A DNA stretch of 64,000 nucleotides. It comes from CAIXSC01 sp046349915. GTDB taxonomy: Bacteria > Planctomycetota > Planctomycetia > Pirellulales > Pirellulaceae. The notes beneath the pieces were generated by a model. It did not search any database. It was not told where the DNA came from and was given only the letters and a program-made list of their open reading frames with translations. Below are positions 41,919-50,232 of this stretch, piece after piece. The stretch is taken from NCBI GenBank assembly GCA_046349915.1, contig JAXMBL010000003.1:248001-312000 (forward strand), in the 5' to 3' direction. The translations under genes and the position numbers were made by a program. The first letter of the stretch is position 1. Every line of letters begins with the position of its first letter.

Positions 41919-43013
41919 TCAAATCACGTAGTCAGGTTCGAGATTAGGGGTAGGAAGAAACACCCGCACTCGTTTGGGCGCCACATACACCAAGTCTCCC
42001 TGTTGCAAATTCAGTTCCAAAAACCGCTCAAAAGGCAAATCAACCTGCAATTCTCGGCCGTTTTCCATCACCAGCGAGACTTTGGCCGACGAACCGGCGG
42101 GGTTAATTCGCGCGATGCGAGCTTCGATGGTGGGCGCACCGTTGCGATGTCGTTCGATCTCCCACTCGTGCGGACGCACATAGACATTGGCCGCAGCCGC
42201 CTCGGGATGCTCAATGCCGGGAACCTCAAGGTTCAATCCGCCCAGCACCGCACGCCCCTGTTCCACTCGCCCCCGAAATACATTCACATTTCCCAGGAAG
42301 TCCATCACGAACTCCGACGCAGGTTGATGGAACACTTCGTACGGAGTGCCGACCTGTTCGATCTTGGCTTGATTCATCACCACCACACGATCGGCGACTT
42401 CCAACGCTTCTTCTTGATCGTGGGTAACCAGTATCGTGGTCATGTGTAACTCATCGTGCAGCCGCCTCAACCAACTGCGCAGGCCCTGTCGCACCTTGGC
42501 GTCGAGCGCTCCGAACGGTTCGTCCAGCAACAGCACTCGCGGTTCAATCGCCAGTGCTCGCGCCAACGCGACTCGTTGCCGCTGCCCACCGGACAATTGC
42601 GACGGATAACGATTGCCGAATCCTTCCAGTTGAATCAGATTCAGCAACTCAGTGACCTTCGCGTGGATCTTTTCTCGACTCGGACGCTCGCGCCGCGGAC
42701 GCACTCGCAGCCCAAACGCGATGTTCTCAAACACACTCATGTGCTTGAACAACGCATAGTGCTGAAAGACAAAGCCAACTCGGCGTTGACCCACTTCCCG
42801 CTGAGCCACGTTTTCGCCATGGAAACGAATGACGCTGCGCGGATCCGCATCCGGAATCTCAAGGCCCGCGATGATTCGCAAGAGCGTCGTCTTGCCGGAA
42901 CCCGAGGGGCCAAGCAAGGCGACTAATTCCCCGTCGCGGACCTGCAGGTTCACATTGCGCAGAGCCGTATATCCGCCGAACGACTTCGTGACATTTTCAA
43001 CTTCGATACTCAT
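41919..43013 (-). CDS. cysA: Sulfate/thiosulfate ABC transporter ATPase
   Basis: A 364-residue ABC ATPase of the CysA/MalK type. Walker A is GPSGSGKTT (residues 35-43), the signature is LSGGQRQRVALARAL (about 135), Walker B is VLLLDEPFGALD (about 155) and the switch histidine is in LVTHDQEEALE. The C-terminal quarter is a TOBE domain. It powers import of sulfate or thiosulfate with CysT, CysW and the binding protein. It overlaps cysW by four bases (ATGA), so the two are translationally coupled. Confidence 0.95.
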   Translation of the reverse strand: MSIEVENVTKSFGGYTALRNVNLQVRDGELVALLGPSGSGKTTLLRIIAGLEIPDADPRSVIRFHGENVAQREVGQRRVGFVFQHYALFKHMSVFENIAFGLRVRPRRERPSREKIHAKVTELLNLIQLEGFGNRYPSQLSGGQRQRVALARALAIEPRVLLLDEPFGALDAKVRQGLRSWLRRLHDELHMTTILVTHDQEEALEVADRVVVMNQAKIEQVGTPYEVFHQPASEFVMDFLGNVNVFRGRVEQGRAVLGGLNLEVPGIEHPEAAAANVYVRPHEWEIERHRNGAPTIEARIARINPAGSSAKVSLVMENGRELQVDLPFERFLELNLQQGDLVYVAPKRVRVFLPTPNLEPDYVI

Positions 43014-43912
43014 AGGGCTGCCTCTGCCGACGTCGGCTCAAGGGTGGAACGCAAATCTTGCTGGACCTTGTGTTCCAAGTAGGTCTTGGCCGCCAAGGTG
43101 ACGACGCCCAGCAGAGCGAGGAGAGACGCCATCGCGAACGCCGCGATCACGTTGTACTCGTTGTAAAGAATCTCAATATGCAAAGGGATCGTATTCGTCT
43201 TGCCGCGAATGTGACCCGAAACTACCGACACCGCGCCAAACTCCCCCATCGCTCGTGCGTTGCAGAGAATCACTCCATACAGCACGGCCCACTTGATGTT
43301 CGGCAGAGTCACGCGGAAGAATGTCTGCCAACCGTTCGCGCCCAGCGACAAGGCGGCTTGCTCTTCGTCGCTCCCTTGCTCTTGCATGAGCGGAATCAAC
43401 TCGCGAGCCACGAAGGGAAATGTGACGAAAACCGTGGCTAGCACGATGCCCGGCACGGCAAAGATGATTTGGATGTTGTGCGATTTGAGCCAAGGACCGA
43501 GCCAACCTTGTAGACCGAACATCAGCACGTAGATCAAGCCAGAGATCACCGGCGAGACCGCGAAGGGGAGATCGATCAACGTGATCAACAAACTCTTCCC
43601 ACGAAACTCGAACTTCGCGATCGCCCAGGAGGCGACCACGCCAAAGAACAGATTCAGGGGGAGCGATACGGCCGTGGCAATCAAAGTTAACTTGATCGCA
43701 TGCCAGGCCGCCGGGTCGCGAAAACTCTTCAAGTAAGCTCCTACGCCCCCACGCAGCGCCTCGAGGAAAACGACGGCGAGCGGCAAGGCGAGGAAGAGGC
43801 CGACAAATGTCAGGGAGACGACGATCGCGAGCACTTTGAGCCAAACGGGATCATCCTTGGCGCCGCGATGCCTTGTCTGTGAACCAGCGTGAGTAGCAAC
43901 TGCCGTGGCCAT
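43010..43912 (-). CDS. cysW: Sulfate ABC transporter permease CysW
   Basis: A 300-residue inner-membrane permease with about six helices and the EAA loop (EQAALSLGANGWQTFFRVTLPNIKWA is split here: ALSLGANGWQTFFRVTLP). FGAVSVVSGHIRGKTNTIPL is a typical CysW feature. Its start at 43912 is two bases after the cysT stop. Together with CysT it forms the channel for sulfate or thiosulfate. A longer open frame continues upstream in cysT but lacks a start signal. Confidence 0.93.
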   Translation of the reverse strand: MATAVATHAGSQTRHRGAKDDPVWLKVLAIVVSLTFVGLFLALPLAVVFLEALRGGVGAYLKSFRDPAAWHAIKLTLIATAVSLPLNLFFGVVASWAIAKFEFRGKSLLITLIDLPFAVSPVISGLIYVLMFGLQGWLGPWLKSHNIQIIFAVPGIVLATVFVTFPFVARELIPLMQEQGSDEEQAALSLGANGWQTFFRVTLPNIKWAVLYGVILCNARAMGEFGAVSVVSGHIRGKTNTIPLHIEILYNEYNVIAAFAMASLLALLGVVTLAAKTYLEHKVQQDLRSTLEPTSAEAAL

Positions 43913-43914
43913 GG

Positions 43915-44754
43915 TTAGATTCCCTTCCTTGCCGCGGAACTGACCCACCACTGCAAGCCATTGATCGCCAACAGAATGACAAAGGAGGCCAGCAGCATGA
44001 CCACCGCGATCGCCGTCGCGCCGGGATAGTCGTACTGCTCCAGTTTCGTAATGATCAACAGCGAGGTGATTTCTGTCTTGAGAGGCATGTTGCCCGAGAT
44101 GAATATGACCGAACCGTACTCGCCGACAGATCGAGCAAAGGCGAGCGCGAAGCCGGTGATCAAGGATGGCAGCAGACTCGGCAAAGTCACTCGCCAAAAT
44201 GTCTGCCAGCGTGACGCACCCAAGCTGGCCGCGGCCTCTTCCGATTCGCCATCTAGTTCCTCGATCGCGGGCTGGACCGTGCGGACCACGAACGGCAAAC
44301 CGATGAAGGTCAGTGCGATGATGACTCCCAAGGGCGAGAAGGCCGACTTGATTCCGAGTGGATACAGGTATTGGCCGATCCAGCCGCTCTTGGCGTAGAT
44401 CGCGGTGAGCGCGATGCCCGAGACGGCGGTCGGTAGGGCGAACGGCAGGTCGACCAGTGCGTCGAGCAGGCGTCGACCGGGAAAGCGATAGCGGACCAAC
44501 GTCCAAGCCACCACGAAACCGAAAATCACGTTTACCAAGGCGCCGATGAACGACGCCCCAAAGGTCAATTTGTAAGACGCCATCACGCGCGGCTCGGTCA
44601 CGGTGTGCCAGAACCGCTCGAGCGACATGGAAGTCGTACGGAGGAATAAGGCGGAAAGCGGAACGAGCACGATGAGGCTGAGGTACATCAACGTGTAGCC
44701 AAGCGTGAGGCCAAATCCTGGCAGCACGCTATAGTGTTTCCACGACGTACGCAT
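43915..44754 (-). CDS. cysT: Sulfate ABC transporter permease CysT (CysU)
   Basis: A 279-residue permease. ATG 44754 follows AAAGGACCC; an upstream open stretch has no membrane character and is not used. The EAA loop is AAASLGASRWQTFWRVTLP (about residue 175), followed by FARSVGEYGSVIFISGNMPL, the CysT signature. It pairs with CysW. cysP ends 53 bases upstream. Confidence 0.94.
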   Translation of the reverse strand: MRTSWKHYSVLPGFGLTLGYTLMYLSLIVLVPLSALFLRTTSMSLERFWHTVTEPRVMASYKLTFGASFIGALVNVIFGFVVAWTLVRYRFPGRRLLDALVDLPFALPTAVSGIALTAIYAKSGWIGQYLYPLGIKSAFSPLGVIIALTFIGLPFVVRTVQPAIEELDGESEEAAASLGASRWQTFWRVTLPSLLPSLITGFALAFARSVGEYGSVIFISGNMPLKTEITSLLIITKLEQYDYPGATAIAVVMLLASFVILLAINGLQWWVSSAARKGI

Positions 44755-44807
44755 GGCGGGTCCTTTCGAGGCGCGGGGCCGGTGGTCCGGTTCCGTGAGT
44801 CGGCGAG

Positions 44808-45929
44808 CTATTTGGCGTCCGAGCCAGGCTGATAGATCTTGTCGAATACGCCGCCGTCGTCGAAATGTTCCTTCTGCGCCTTCTTCCAACCGCCAAAGAC
44901 ATCGTCGATCTTGAACAACTCGATGTCCGCGAACACCTTTCGTTGTTCGGGCGAAAGCAACTCTAACTGTGCGGGCCGATAGAAGTGCTTGGCGGCCAAC
45001 TGCTGACCTTGGGGCGAGTAGAGATGTTCGAGGTAGGCTTGCGCGACTTCCCGCGTGCCATGCTTGTCCACAATTTTGTCGACGACGGTGACCGGCGGTT
45101 CCGCCAGAATGCTGAGCGAAGGAAACACGATCTCGACCTTGTCGGCGCCGAGGTCCTTAACAGCCAGATGAGCTTCGTTTTCCCAAGTCAACAGCACATC
45201 GCCGATTTCGCGCTGAGCGAACGTGTTCGTCGAGCCGCGTGCGCCGGAATCCAATACAGGGACTCGCTTGAACAACTCGGTGACGAACTGCAACGCCTTC
45301 TGTTGAGCCGCCTCGACCTCCTTGCTGGCCGCGGGATCTTTCAACTTATCGAATGACCCGAGCTCTCGTTTCACTGCATATCCCCAAGCGGCCAGGAAGT
45401 TGTAACGAGCGCCGCCGCTGGTCTTAGGGTTCGGCGTAATCACGCTGACGTCCCCCTTCACCAGATCGCCCCAGTCTTTGATTCCCTTGGGGTTGCCCTT
45501 GCGGACAAGAAAGACGATGGTCGAGGTGTAAGGGGAACTGTTGTTCGGCAATCGTGATTGCCAGTCGACGGGAAACAGCCCCGCTTTCTCCGCGATGGCG
45601 TCCATGTCGTAGGCCAAGGCCAGCGTGATCACGTCGGCCTCAAGCCCGTCAATCACCGCCCGCGCTTGCTTGCCGGCGCCGCCATGCGACTGATCGATCG
45701 TCACTTGCTGGCCAGTCTTGGCTTTCCAATGCTCCGCAAACGACTGATTGAACTCCTGATAGAACTCGCGAGTCGGATCGTAAGAGACATTGAGTAGCGT
45801 GACCGGTGGCTTCACCGATCCGCTGCCGCTGCTGGAGGCGGTAGGGCCTTCCACCGAGCTTGAGCAACCCGCGAGTCCCGCCAGAGCGAAGAGTGCGAAG
45901 AACAGAAGTCTGGGCGATGTGCGCGACAT
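44808..45929 (-). CDS. cysP: Sulfate/thiosulfate-binding lipoprotein
   Basis: A 373-residue substrate-binding lipoprotein of the Sbp/CysP family. ATG 45929 follows AAGGA. The lipobox is LAGLAGC. The mature protein begins with VTLLNVSYDPTREFYQEFN and contains IDQSHGGAGKQARAVIDGL, where the serine and glycines contact sulfate, and VITPNPKTSGGARYNFLAAW; all are family hallmarks. As in many Gram-negative-like lineages outside Proteobacteria it is a lipoprotein rather than a free periplasmic protein. The sequence cannot separate sulfate from thiosulfate preference. It is the first gene of the operon and lies 56 bases from a sigma-54-type promoter. Confidence 0.94.
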   Translation of the reverse strand: MSRTSPRLLFFALFALAGLAGCSSSVEGPTASSSGSGSVKPPVTLLNVSYDPTREFYQEFNQSFAEHWKAKTGQQVTIDQSHGGAGKQARAVIDGLEADVITLALAYDMDAIAEKAGLFPVDWQSRLPNNSSPYTSTIVFLVRKGNPKGIKDWGDLVKGDVSVITPNPKTSGGARYNFLAAWGYAVKRELGSFDKLKDPAASKEVEAAQQKALQFVTELFKRVPVLDSGARGSTNTFAQREIGDVLLTWENEAHLAVKDLGADKVEIVFPSLSILAEPPVTVVDKIVDKHGTREVAQAYLEHLYSPQGQQLAAKHFYRPAQLELLSPEQRKVFADIELFKIDDVFGGWKKAQKEHFDDGGVFDKIYQPGSDAK

Positions 45930-45996
45930 GCGAAGGCGATCCTTGCGGGTGGGATTCGGAGGTGGGACGGTCACGGTGCGATACCGACGACAAGGA

Positions 45997-46013
45997 ATGC
46001 AACGGTCGTGCCA
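45997..46013 (-). promoter_or_regulatory. Sigma-54 (-24/-12) promoter of the cys operon
   Basis: On the minus strand the sequence reads TGGCACG (46013 to 46007), four bases, TTGCAT (46002 to 45997). This matches the sigma-54 consensus TGGCAC-N5-TTGCA at every conserved position, including the GG and GC pairs at the right spacing. Transcription would begin near 45985, about 56 bases before the cysP start. The divergent neighbouring gene encodes a sigma-54-dependent activator. Confidence 0.8.
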
Positions 46014-46059
46014 AGTGACGATCTCGCGACGTTTGGCGCGTAATTTCCAGTAGCGATGT

Positions 46060-46121
46060 CCCCATGCGCGAGTTGAAACACCCGCGGGCAGACGACCTCT
46101 AACCCGTTGCCCGCTATGGGG
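46060..46121. promoter_or_regulatory. Candidate enhancer (UAS) inverted repeats for the sigma-54 activator
   Basis: Two inverted repeats are interleaved: CCCCAT (46060-46065) with ATGGGG (46116-46121), and GCGGGCA (46084-46090) with TGCCCGC (46108-46114). They lie about 50-110 bases upstream of the -24 element, the usual distance for enhancer sites of bacterial enhancer-binding proteins, and inside the gap shared with the activator gene. Because they lie upstream of the expected start of transcription, they are read as DNA sites, not as an RNA leader. Confidence 0.5.
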
Positions 46122-46248
46122 CGAGGTAATCGCCGCAGCTCGAGCGACCTGGTTTCGTGGAGACTCAACGCCGACGTCCCGACGGGGATGAAGGGCTAGG
46201 CAACCGTCTAGTCAGGGTGGATTCCGTCAAATATGCTGGGAGTATGCC

Positions 46249-47940
46249 GTGTCATTTGCTAGTGAGTCGTTAAATATGATGGGTGATGATGTGCAGGACG
46301 CCAGTCCATTCCGCGATGTGTTGCTGGAGGTGTGGCGCGAGGCGTGCCGTCACATCAACATCTCCGAGTCGTCGGGGAACATCGCGCGACTGCTCGCGCA
46401 ACACCTGCCGCTCGACTGCCTGCTCGTCCGCCGACTGGACGTCGAACACTCGTCGCTCGATACCGTCGCGATCGGTCAGCCACGACCGGGACTCTTTCAC
46501 GCGACGCCGAAAACTCCACTCACTCCCGCTAAACTCCGCAGACTACTGGCATGGAGCGCGAGGGCGGAGGTGCTCCACGGGCAGCGCCCGCAGCGTGCCG
46601 GCGACCTGGCCGCGCTGGTTCCCGACGAGGTGGAGGGCGAGGTGTTGGTGGGAGCTTTAGCTGGGCCGGAGGGGTTGGCCGGTGCGTTGGTGTTCGTGGC
46701 TGGCCACTTGAAGTCCTTCCGACCGGCTCATGTGAAAATGGTCTCGGCACTGCTGGAGCCGTTCTCCGCCGCTCTCGAGAATGATCGGCGCCTGCACGAA
46801 TTGGCGGCTTTACGCGAGGCGGCCGAGGCGGATCGCCAGTCGTTGTTGACGAGACTCGGGCGACAGGAGATCAACGAATCGGTGGTGGGCGCCGAGTCGG
46901 GATTGAGGCATGTGATGGAGCGAGTGGAGTTGGTGGCGCCGTCGGATGTGCCTGTGTTGATTCTCGGAGAGACAGGAACCGGCAAGGAGGTGGTTTCTCG
47001 AGCCATGCATGTTCGCTCGCCGCGAGCGCAAGGCCCCTTTATTCGCGTGAATTGCGGCGCCATCCCCGCGGAACTTATCGACTCCCAGTTGTTCGGACAC
47101 GAGAAGGGAAGCTTCACCGGCGCTTCGGATACTCGCAAGGGTTGGTTCGAGCGAGCGGATGGCGGCACTCTGTTCCTGGATGAGATTGGCGAGTTGCCGT
47201 TGCAGGCGCAGGTGCGGTTGTTGCGAGTGTTGCAGGATGGGTTTGTCGAACGCGTTGGTGGACAGCAGCCCGTGCGAGTAGATGTTCGCATCATCGCGGC
47301 GACTCACCGCAATCTGGCGTCAATGGTGACGGCGGGCGCTTTTCGCGAGGACTTGTGGTATCGCATCAACGTGTTTCCGATACTCTTGCCGCGGTTGCGC
47401 GAGCGACTGGAGGATATTCCAGCTTTGGTGCGTCACTTTGCGCAGCGAGCGGCCAATCGCTTCGGATTAGCGTACGTCGAGCCGACCGCGGCGGATCTCG
47501 CGCTGCTGGTGAATTACGATTGGCCGGGGAACATTCGCGAATTAGGAGCGGTGATTGACCGGGCCGCAATTCTCGGCAACGGCAAACGGCTCGATGTGGC
47601 CATGGCCCTGGGCTTTACTCGCCCGAATCCGCTCGAGGATGCCAAGCAGGCCCCTGATTCGGCACAACACAAAACCGCGCCAGGAATCGACGCGCGGGAG
47701 AGTGCAGCGGGGATGGCGAGTGATTCAGCTTTTCGCAGCTCGACTGCCGTCGCTGCTCGCGACGTCGCGACGCTCGACGAAGCCATGGCTCGTCACATCG
47801 AACGAGCGCTCGTTGCCACTCGCGGGCAAGTCGAGGGAAAATCAGGCGCCGCAGCGCTGTTGGGAATCAATCCCCACACGCTGCGAGCGCGAATGCGAAA
47901 GCTAAGAGTAGACTGGTCTCGCTACCGAGATGTTCACTAA
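46249..47940 (+). CDS. Sigma-54-dependent transcriptional activator with N-terminal GAF-like domain
   Basis: A 563-residue enhancer-binding protein. Residues about 20-185 resemble a GAF sensor. The AAA+ domain has Walker A GETGTGKE (near residue 240), the sigma-54 contact loop GSFTGA (near 286, with Ser in place of the common Ala), Walker B GGTLFLDEIGELP, and the R-finger region FREDLWYRINVFPI. A Fis-type helix-turn-helix ends the protein (GAAALLGINPHTLRARMRKL). GTG 46249 follows GGGAG; an ATG at 46276 is an alternative. It is divergent from the cys operon, whose promoter is of the -24/-12 type, so it probably controls sulfate uptake. The signal sensed is unknown. Confidence 0.92.
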   Translation: MSFASESLNMMGDDVQDASPFRDVLLEVWREACRHINISESSGNIARLLAQHLPLDCLLVRRLDVEHSSLDTVAIGQPRPGLFHATPKTPLTPAKLRRLLAWSARAEVLHGQRPQRAGDLAALVPDEVEGEVLVGALAGPEGLAGALVFVAGHLKSFRPAHVKMVSALLEPFSAALENDRRLHELAALREAAEADRQSLLTRLGRQEINESVVGAESGLRHVMERVELVAPSDVPVLILGETGTGKEVVSRAMHVRSPRAQGPFIRVNCGAIPAELIDSQLFGHEKGSFTGASDTRKGWFERADGGTLFLDEIGELPLQAQVRLLRVLQDGFVERVGGQQPVRVDVRIIAATHRNLASMVTAGAFREDLWYRINVFPILLPRLRERLEDIPALVRHFAQRAANRFGLAYVEPTAADLALLVNYDWPGNIRELGAVIDRAAILGNGKRLDVAMALGFTRPNPLEDAKQAPDSAQHKTAPGIDARESAAGMASDSAFRSSTAVAARDVATLDEAMARHIERALVATRGQVEGKSGAAALLGINPHTLRARMRKLRVDWSRYRDVH

Positions 47941-47999
47941 CAAGTGACTGTCCTCCCCTAAATTCTCCCCGTCCTTCATCCTTTGTCCTCTTTCTTCGG

Positions 48000-48102
48000 T
48001 TCTTCCGGGCTCTGTGTGGTTTGTTGCCCGTATGTTGGTCGGCGCGGCTGTCGCCGCACCGAGCACCTCCTCGACAGCTACCCACAACAAACCCGGAAGG
48101 AC
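48000..48102. mobile_element. 103-bp inverted-repeat element, short form
   Basis: The outer parts match the 357-bp element at 14927-15283. The left half contains TTCTTCCGGG and GTTGGTCGGCGCGGCTGTCG; the right half runs from CCGAGCACCTCCTCGACAG to CCCGGAAGGAC. The inner arms and central 173 bp are absent, and GGCTGTCGCCGC runs straight into the right half. It lies between convergent genes. Confidence 0.75.
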
Positions 48103-48143
48103 TCTTTCTTCCTTTTTCCTTCTTCCTTTTTCCTTTCGTGGCG

Positions 48144-49883
48144 TTAGGCGTTCAACGCGATGGCTACGGTGAGGGCGGCGTTGATGCCCCCGTCGGAGTC
48201 CGAGCCCGAGATGGAGCGATTGGCGCCGGAGACGATAATTGAGCGTAGCTGGCTGGCCGAGAGATTGGAGTTGGCGGATAGGGCGAGTGCCGCGAGGCCC
48301 GCGACGTGGGGCGCCGCCATGCTGGTGCCGCTCATCGAGGCCGTGCGGCCATTCGGCATGCTGCTCACGATGTTCACGCCCGGCGCATCGACTTGCACCG
48401 CGTTGCTCGTCCCCACTCGATTGCTGAAACTGGCCAGCGAGTTGGACGACGAGTGAGCGCCGACGGAGATCACGTTGGCAAGCGTCGCACTGTAGCGAGC
48501 AGGATACGAAGGAGTGCTCGCCGATTCATTGCCTGCCGCGACGACGACGAGCACGTTGCGCTGTTGAGCGTATTGGATCGCACTCAGGATGGAATTGCTG
48601 TAGGCGCCGCCCAAGCTGAGGTTGATGATGTCGGCGCCATTGTTCGCGGCATAGCGAATTCCCGCAGCGACGTTCGCATCGCTGCCGGAGCCGTCGTTCC
48701 CGAGAACACGCACGGGCATGATCTTGGCGCCGGGCGCCACGCCGGTCGCCCCCTGGCCATCGGCGTCCGCCGCAATGATGCCCGCCACATGCGTTCCGTG
48801 GCCATTGCCGTCACTGGGGTCGGCGTCACGCCCCACGAAATCCCAGCCGCGGATGTCATCGACGTAGCCATTGCGATCATCGTCAATCCCGTTGCCCGCG
48901 ACTTCATCCATGTTCACCCAGATCTGGGTCGACAAGTCGGGGTGATTCCAGGTCACGCCCGTATCGATGACGGCGACCACAACACCGTCGCCATCGTAGC
49001 CTGCCGCCCAAGACTCGGGTGCGTTGATCGCATTCACATTCCATTCGCCGCTTCCGCCGTAGTAGGCGACATCGGCAAGCGGCGTCACGATGGGGGATGA
49101 ATTAGACGGCGAGTTGGCTGAGGGGGAGGTGACGGGCGTTGAATTGTTGCTGCCTCCCGTCGTCGGAGGCGAAGAGCCAGACGATGCGGTCAGCGAGATC
49201 ACGTACGAACTGGTCGCGGTTCGCCACGGCGCCACGGTGACATAGTAAGTCCCCGCCGCCAGCGTCTTCGTTACCGATTCGGCGGCGGTTCCCGCCAAAT
49301 TGGAAATGGCGAGTCCTTGCCCCTGGCCGTTATAGAGAGTGAGATCGAGGTCGGAGGACATACTGCTCAGTGCGATGTCGACCGCCGCGGGCGAATTGAG
49401 AGTGAACTTCAACATGTCGCTGCGATCACGACCGCCAACGACTCCATCCAAGGTCTGCGTTCCCGTGAGAATTCCCAGGTCATATGCCGTGGCCATGGTC
49501 GAGCCCGCATCGGTAGCCGTGGCCGTTACCGTCCCGGATCGCGGCATCGCACCTGAGAAAGAGCCTCCGCGAGTTGCCGCCAGGATCGCGGCTTCACTCA
49601 CGGCTCGCGCCGAGTTGGCTGCCAGTGCCAGGCGGCTCGATCCCAGCGAATCGGCCCAGTTCGAGTCGCCCCAGAGGCTCGCGGCAACGTCGAACAGGCC
49701 GCTGGTCATGGCGAGTCGAGGTTCGAGCGACTCGAAGACTCGCGAGCGAACCGTTCTTCTCGGCTCTCTCCGCGATACCTCCTGTTGCGACGAGGATTGT
49801 CGCGACAAAACTCGCCGCGATTTCTCGCGGCGAGTGGAGGAGTCTTGTGAATCGCCGAAACGGGTGGGCTCGCGTCGTGTCAT
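48144..49883 (-). CDS. Secreted subtilisin-like serine protease (S8) with LEPR motif and PPC domain
   Basis: A 579-residue secreted protease. The Arg/Ser-rich N-terminus ends in FESLEPRLAM (about residues 50-59), the LEPR-type motif found on many planctomycete exported proteins. Residues about 140-230 are a PPC (prepeptidase C-terminal-type) beta-sandwich placed before the catalytic domain, then a Ser/Pro/Thr linker. The catalytic triad is intact: Asp in VVAVIDTGV (about 307), His in NGHGTHVAG (about 361), Ser in GTSMAAPH (about 520). It probably degrades extracellular protein. It converges on the sigma-54 activator gene. Confidence 0.94.
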   Translation of the reverse strand: MTRREPTRFGDSQDSSTRREKSRRVLSRQSSSQQEVSRREPRRTVRSRVFESLEPRLAMTSGLFDVAASLWGDSNWADSLGSSRLALAANSARAVSEAAILAATRGGSFSGAMPRSGTVTATATDAGSTMATAYDLGILTGTQTLDGVVGGRDRSDMLKFTLNSPAAVDIALSSMSSDLDLTLYNGQGQGLAISNLAGTAAESVTKTLAAGTYYVTVAPWRTATSSYVISLTASSGSSPPTTGGSNNSTPVTSPSANSPSNSSPIVTPLADVAYYGGSGEWNVNAINAPESWAAGYDGDGVVVAVIDTGVTWNHPDLSTQIWVNMDEVAGNGIDDDRNGYVDDIRGWDFVGRDADPSDGNGHGTHVAGIIAADADGQGATGVAPGAKIMPVRVLGNDGSGSDANVAAGIRYAANNGADIINLSLGGAYSNSILSAIQYAQQRNVLVVVAAGNESASTPSYPARYSATLANVISVGAHSSSNSLASFSNRVGTSNAVQVDAPGVNIVSSMPNGRTASMSGTSMAAPHVAGLAALALSANSNLSASQLRSIIVSGANRSISGSDSDGGINAALTVAIALNA

Positions 49884-50088
49884 ATCGTTCCGCCCTCTTG
49901 GCAGTGGGATGTAACTTCGAGACTCCCTGTTAGGATGAATCCAGGAGACTTATGTCACATCTTGCGGGGCTCTGGCAAGACGAATTGACAACGCACTTCG
50001 CTGATGCGTCGTAAAGGCTTGTGAGGTTGCGAGCTACGTCCGTTGAACTGCGTAGAAAATTCTCGGTGGGTTCAACTCCCTCCCCCAC
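49884..50088. other. Divergent spacer before a family-1 repeat
   Basis: Between the start of the protease gene and the repeat at 50089. No gene seen. A GTTGAAC/GTTCAAC inverted pair occurs at about 50042-50076. The whole divergent gap is 349 bases. Confidence 0.4.
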
Positions 50089-50112
50089 GTACGACGGACT
50101 TCTAGTCCGTCG
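50089..50112 (+). repeat. Family-1 palindromic repeat, copy 7
   Basis: Stem CGACGGACT/AGTCCGTCG with loop TCT. Unlike other copies it lies between divergent genes, so a terminator role does not explain it. Confidence 0.85.
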
Positions 50113-50197
50113 CTCCTGCCCTCCGATATCCTGCCTAACTTATCTGTCATCAAAAAGCGATCGCCCCCAAGAACCGCAGGCGGAAACACGCTCGAAA

Positions 50198-50226
50198 TTG
50201 ACATTCCCCCAGAAGAGCGCTATTCT
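50198..50226 (+). promoter_or_regulatory. Sigma-70-type promoter placed for a leaderless transcript
   Basis: TTGACA (50198-50203), a 17-base spacer and TATTCT (50221-50226). The -35 is perfect and the -10 matches four of six. Transcription would begin about 6-8 bases after the -10, at the ATG at 50233. No ribosome binding site precedes that ATG. Confidence 0.65.
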
Positions 50227-50232
50227 TAAACC

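Noticed and set aside
46030..46130. A SAM-type or other sulfur riboswitch upstream of cysP
   Set aside because: The paired segments lie upstream of the likely sigma-54 start of transcription near 45985, so they would not be in the RNA. They do not match the SAM-I or SAM-II cores either.
50000..50090. tRNA-like arms (a CTACG stem and a GGTTCAACTCCC-like segment)
   Set aside because: The anticodon loop would be 12 bases, and the T stem has mismatches; no acceptor stem pairs.
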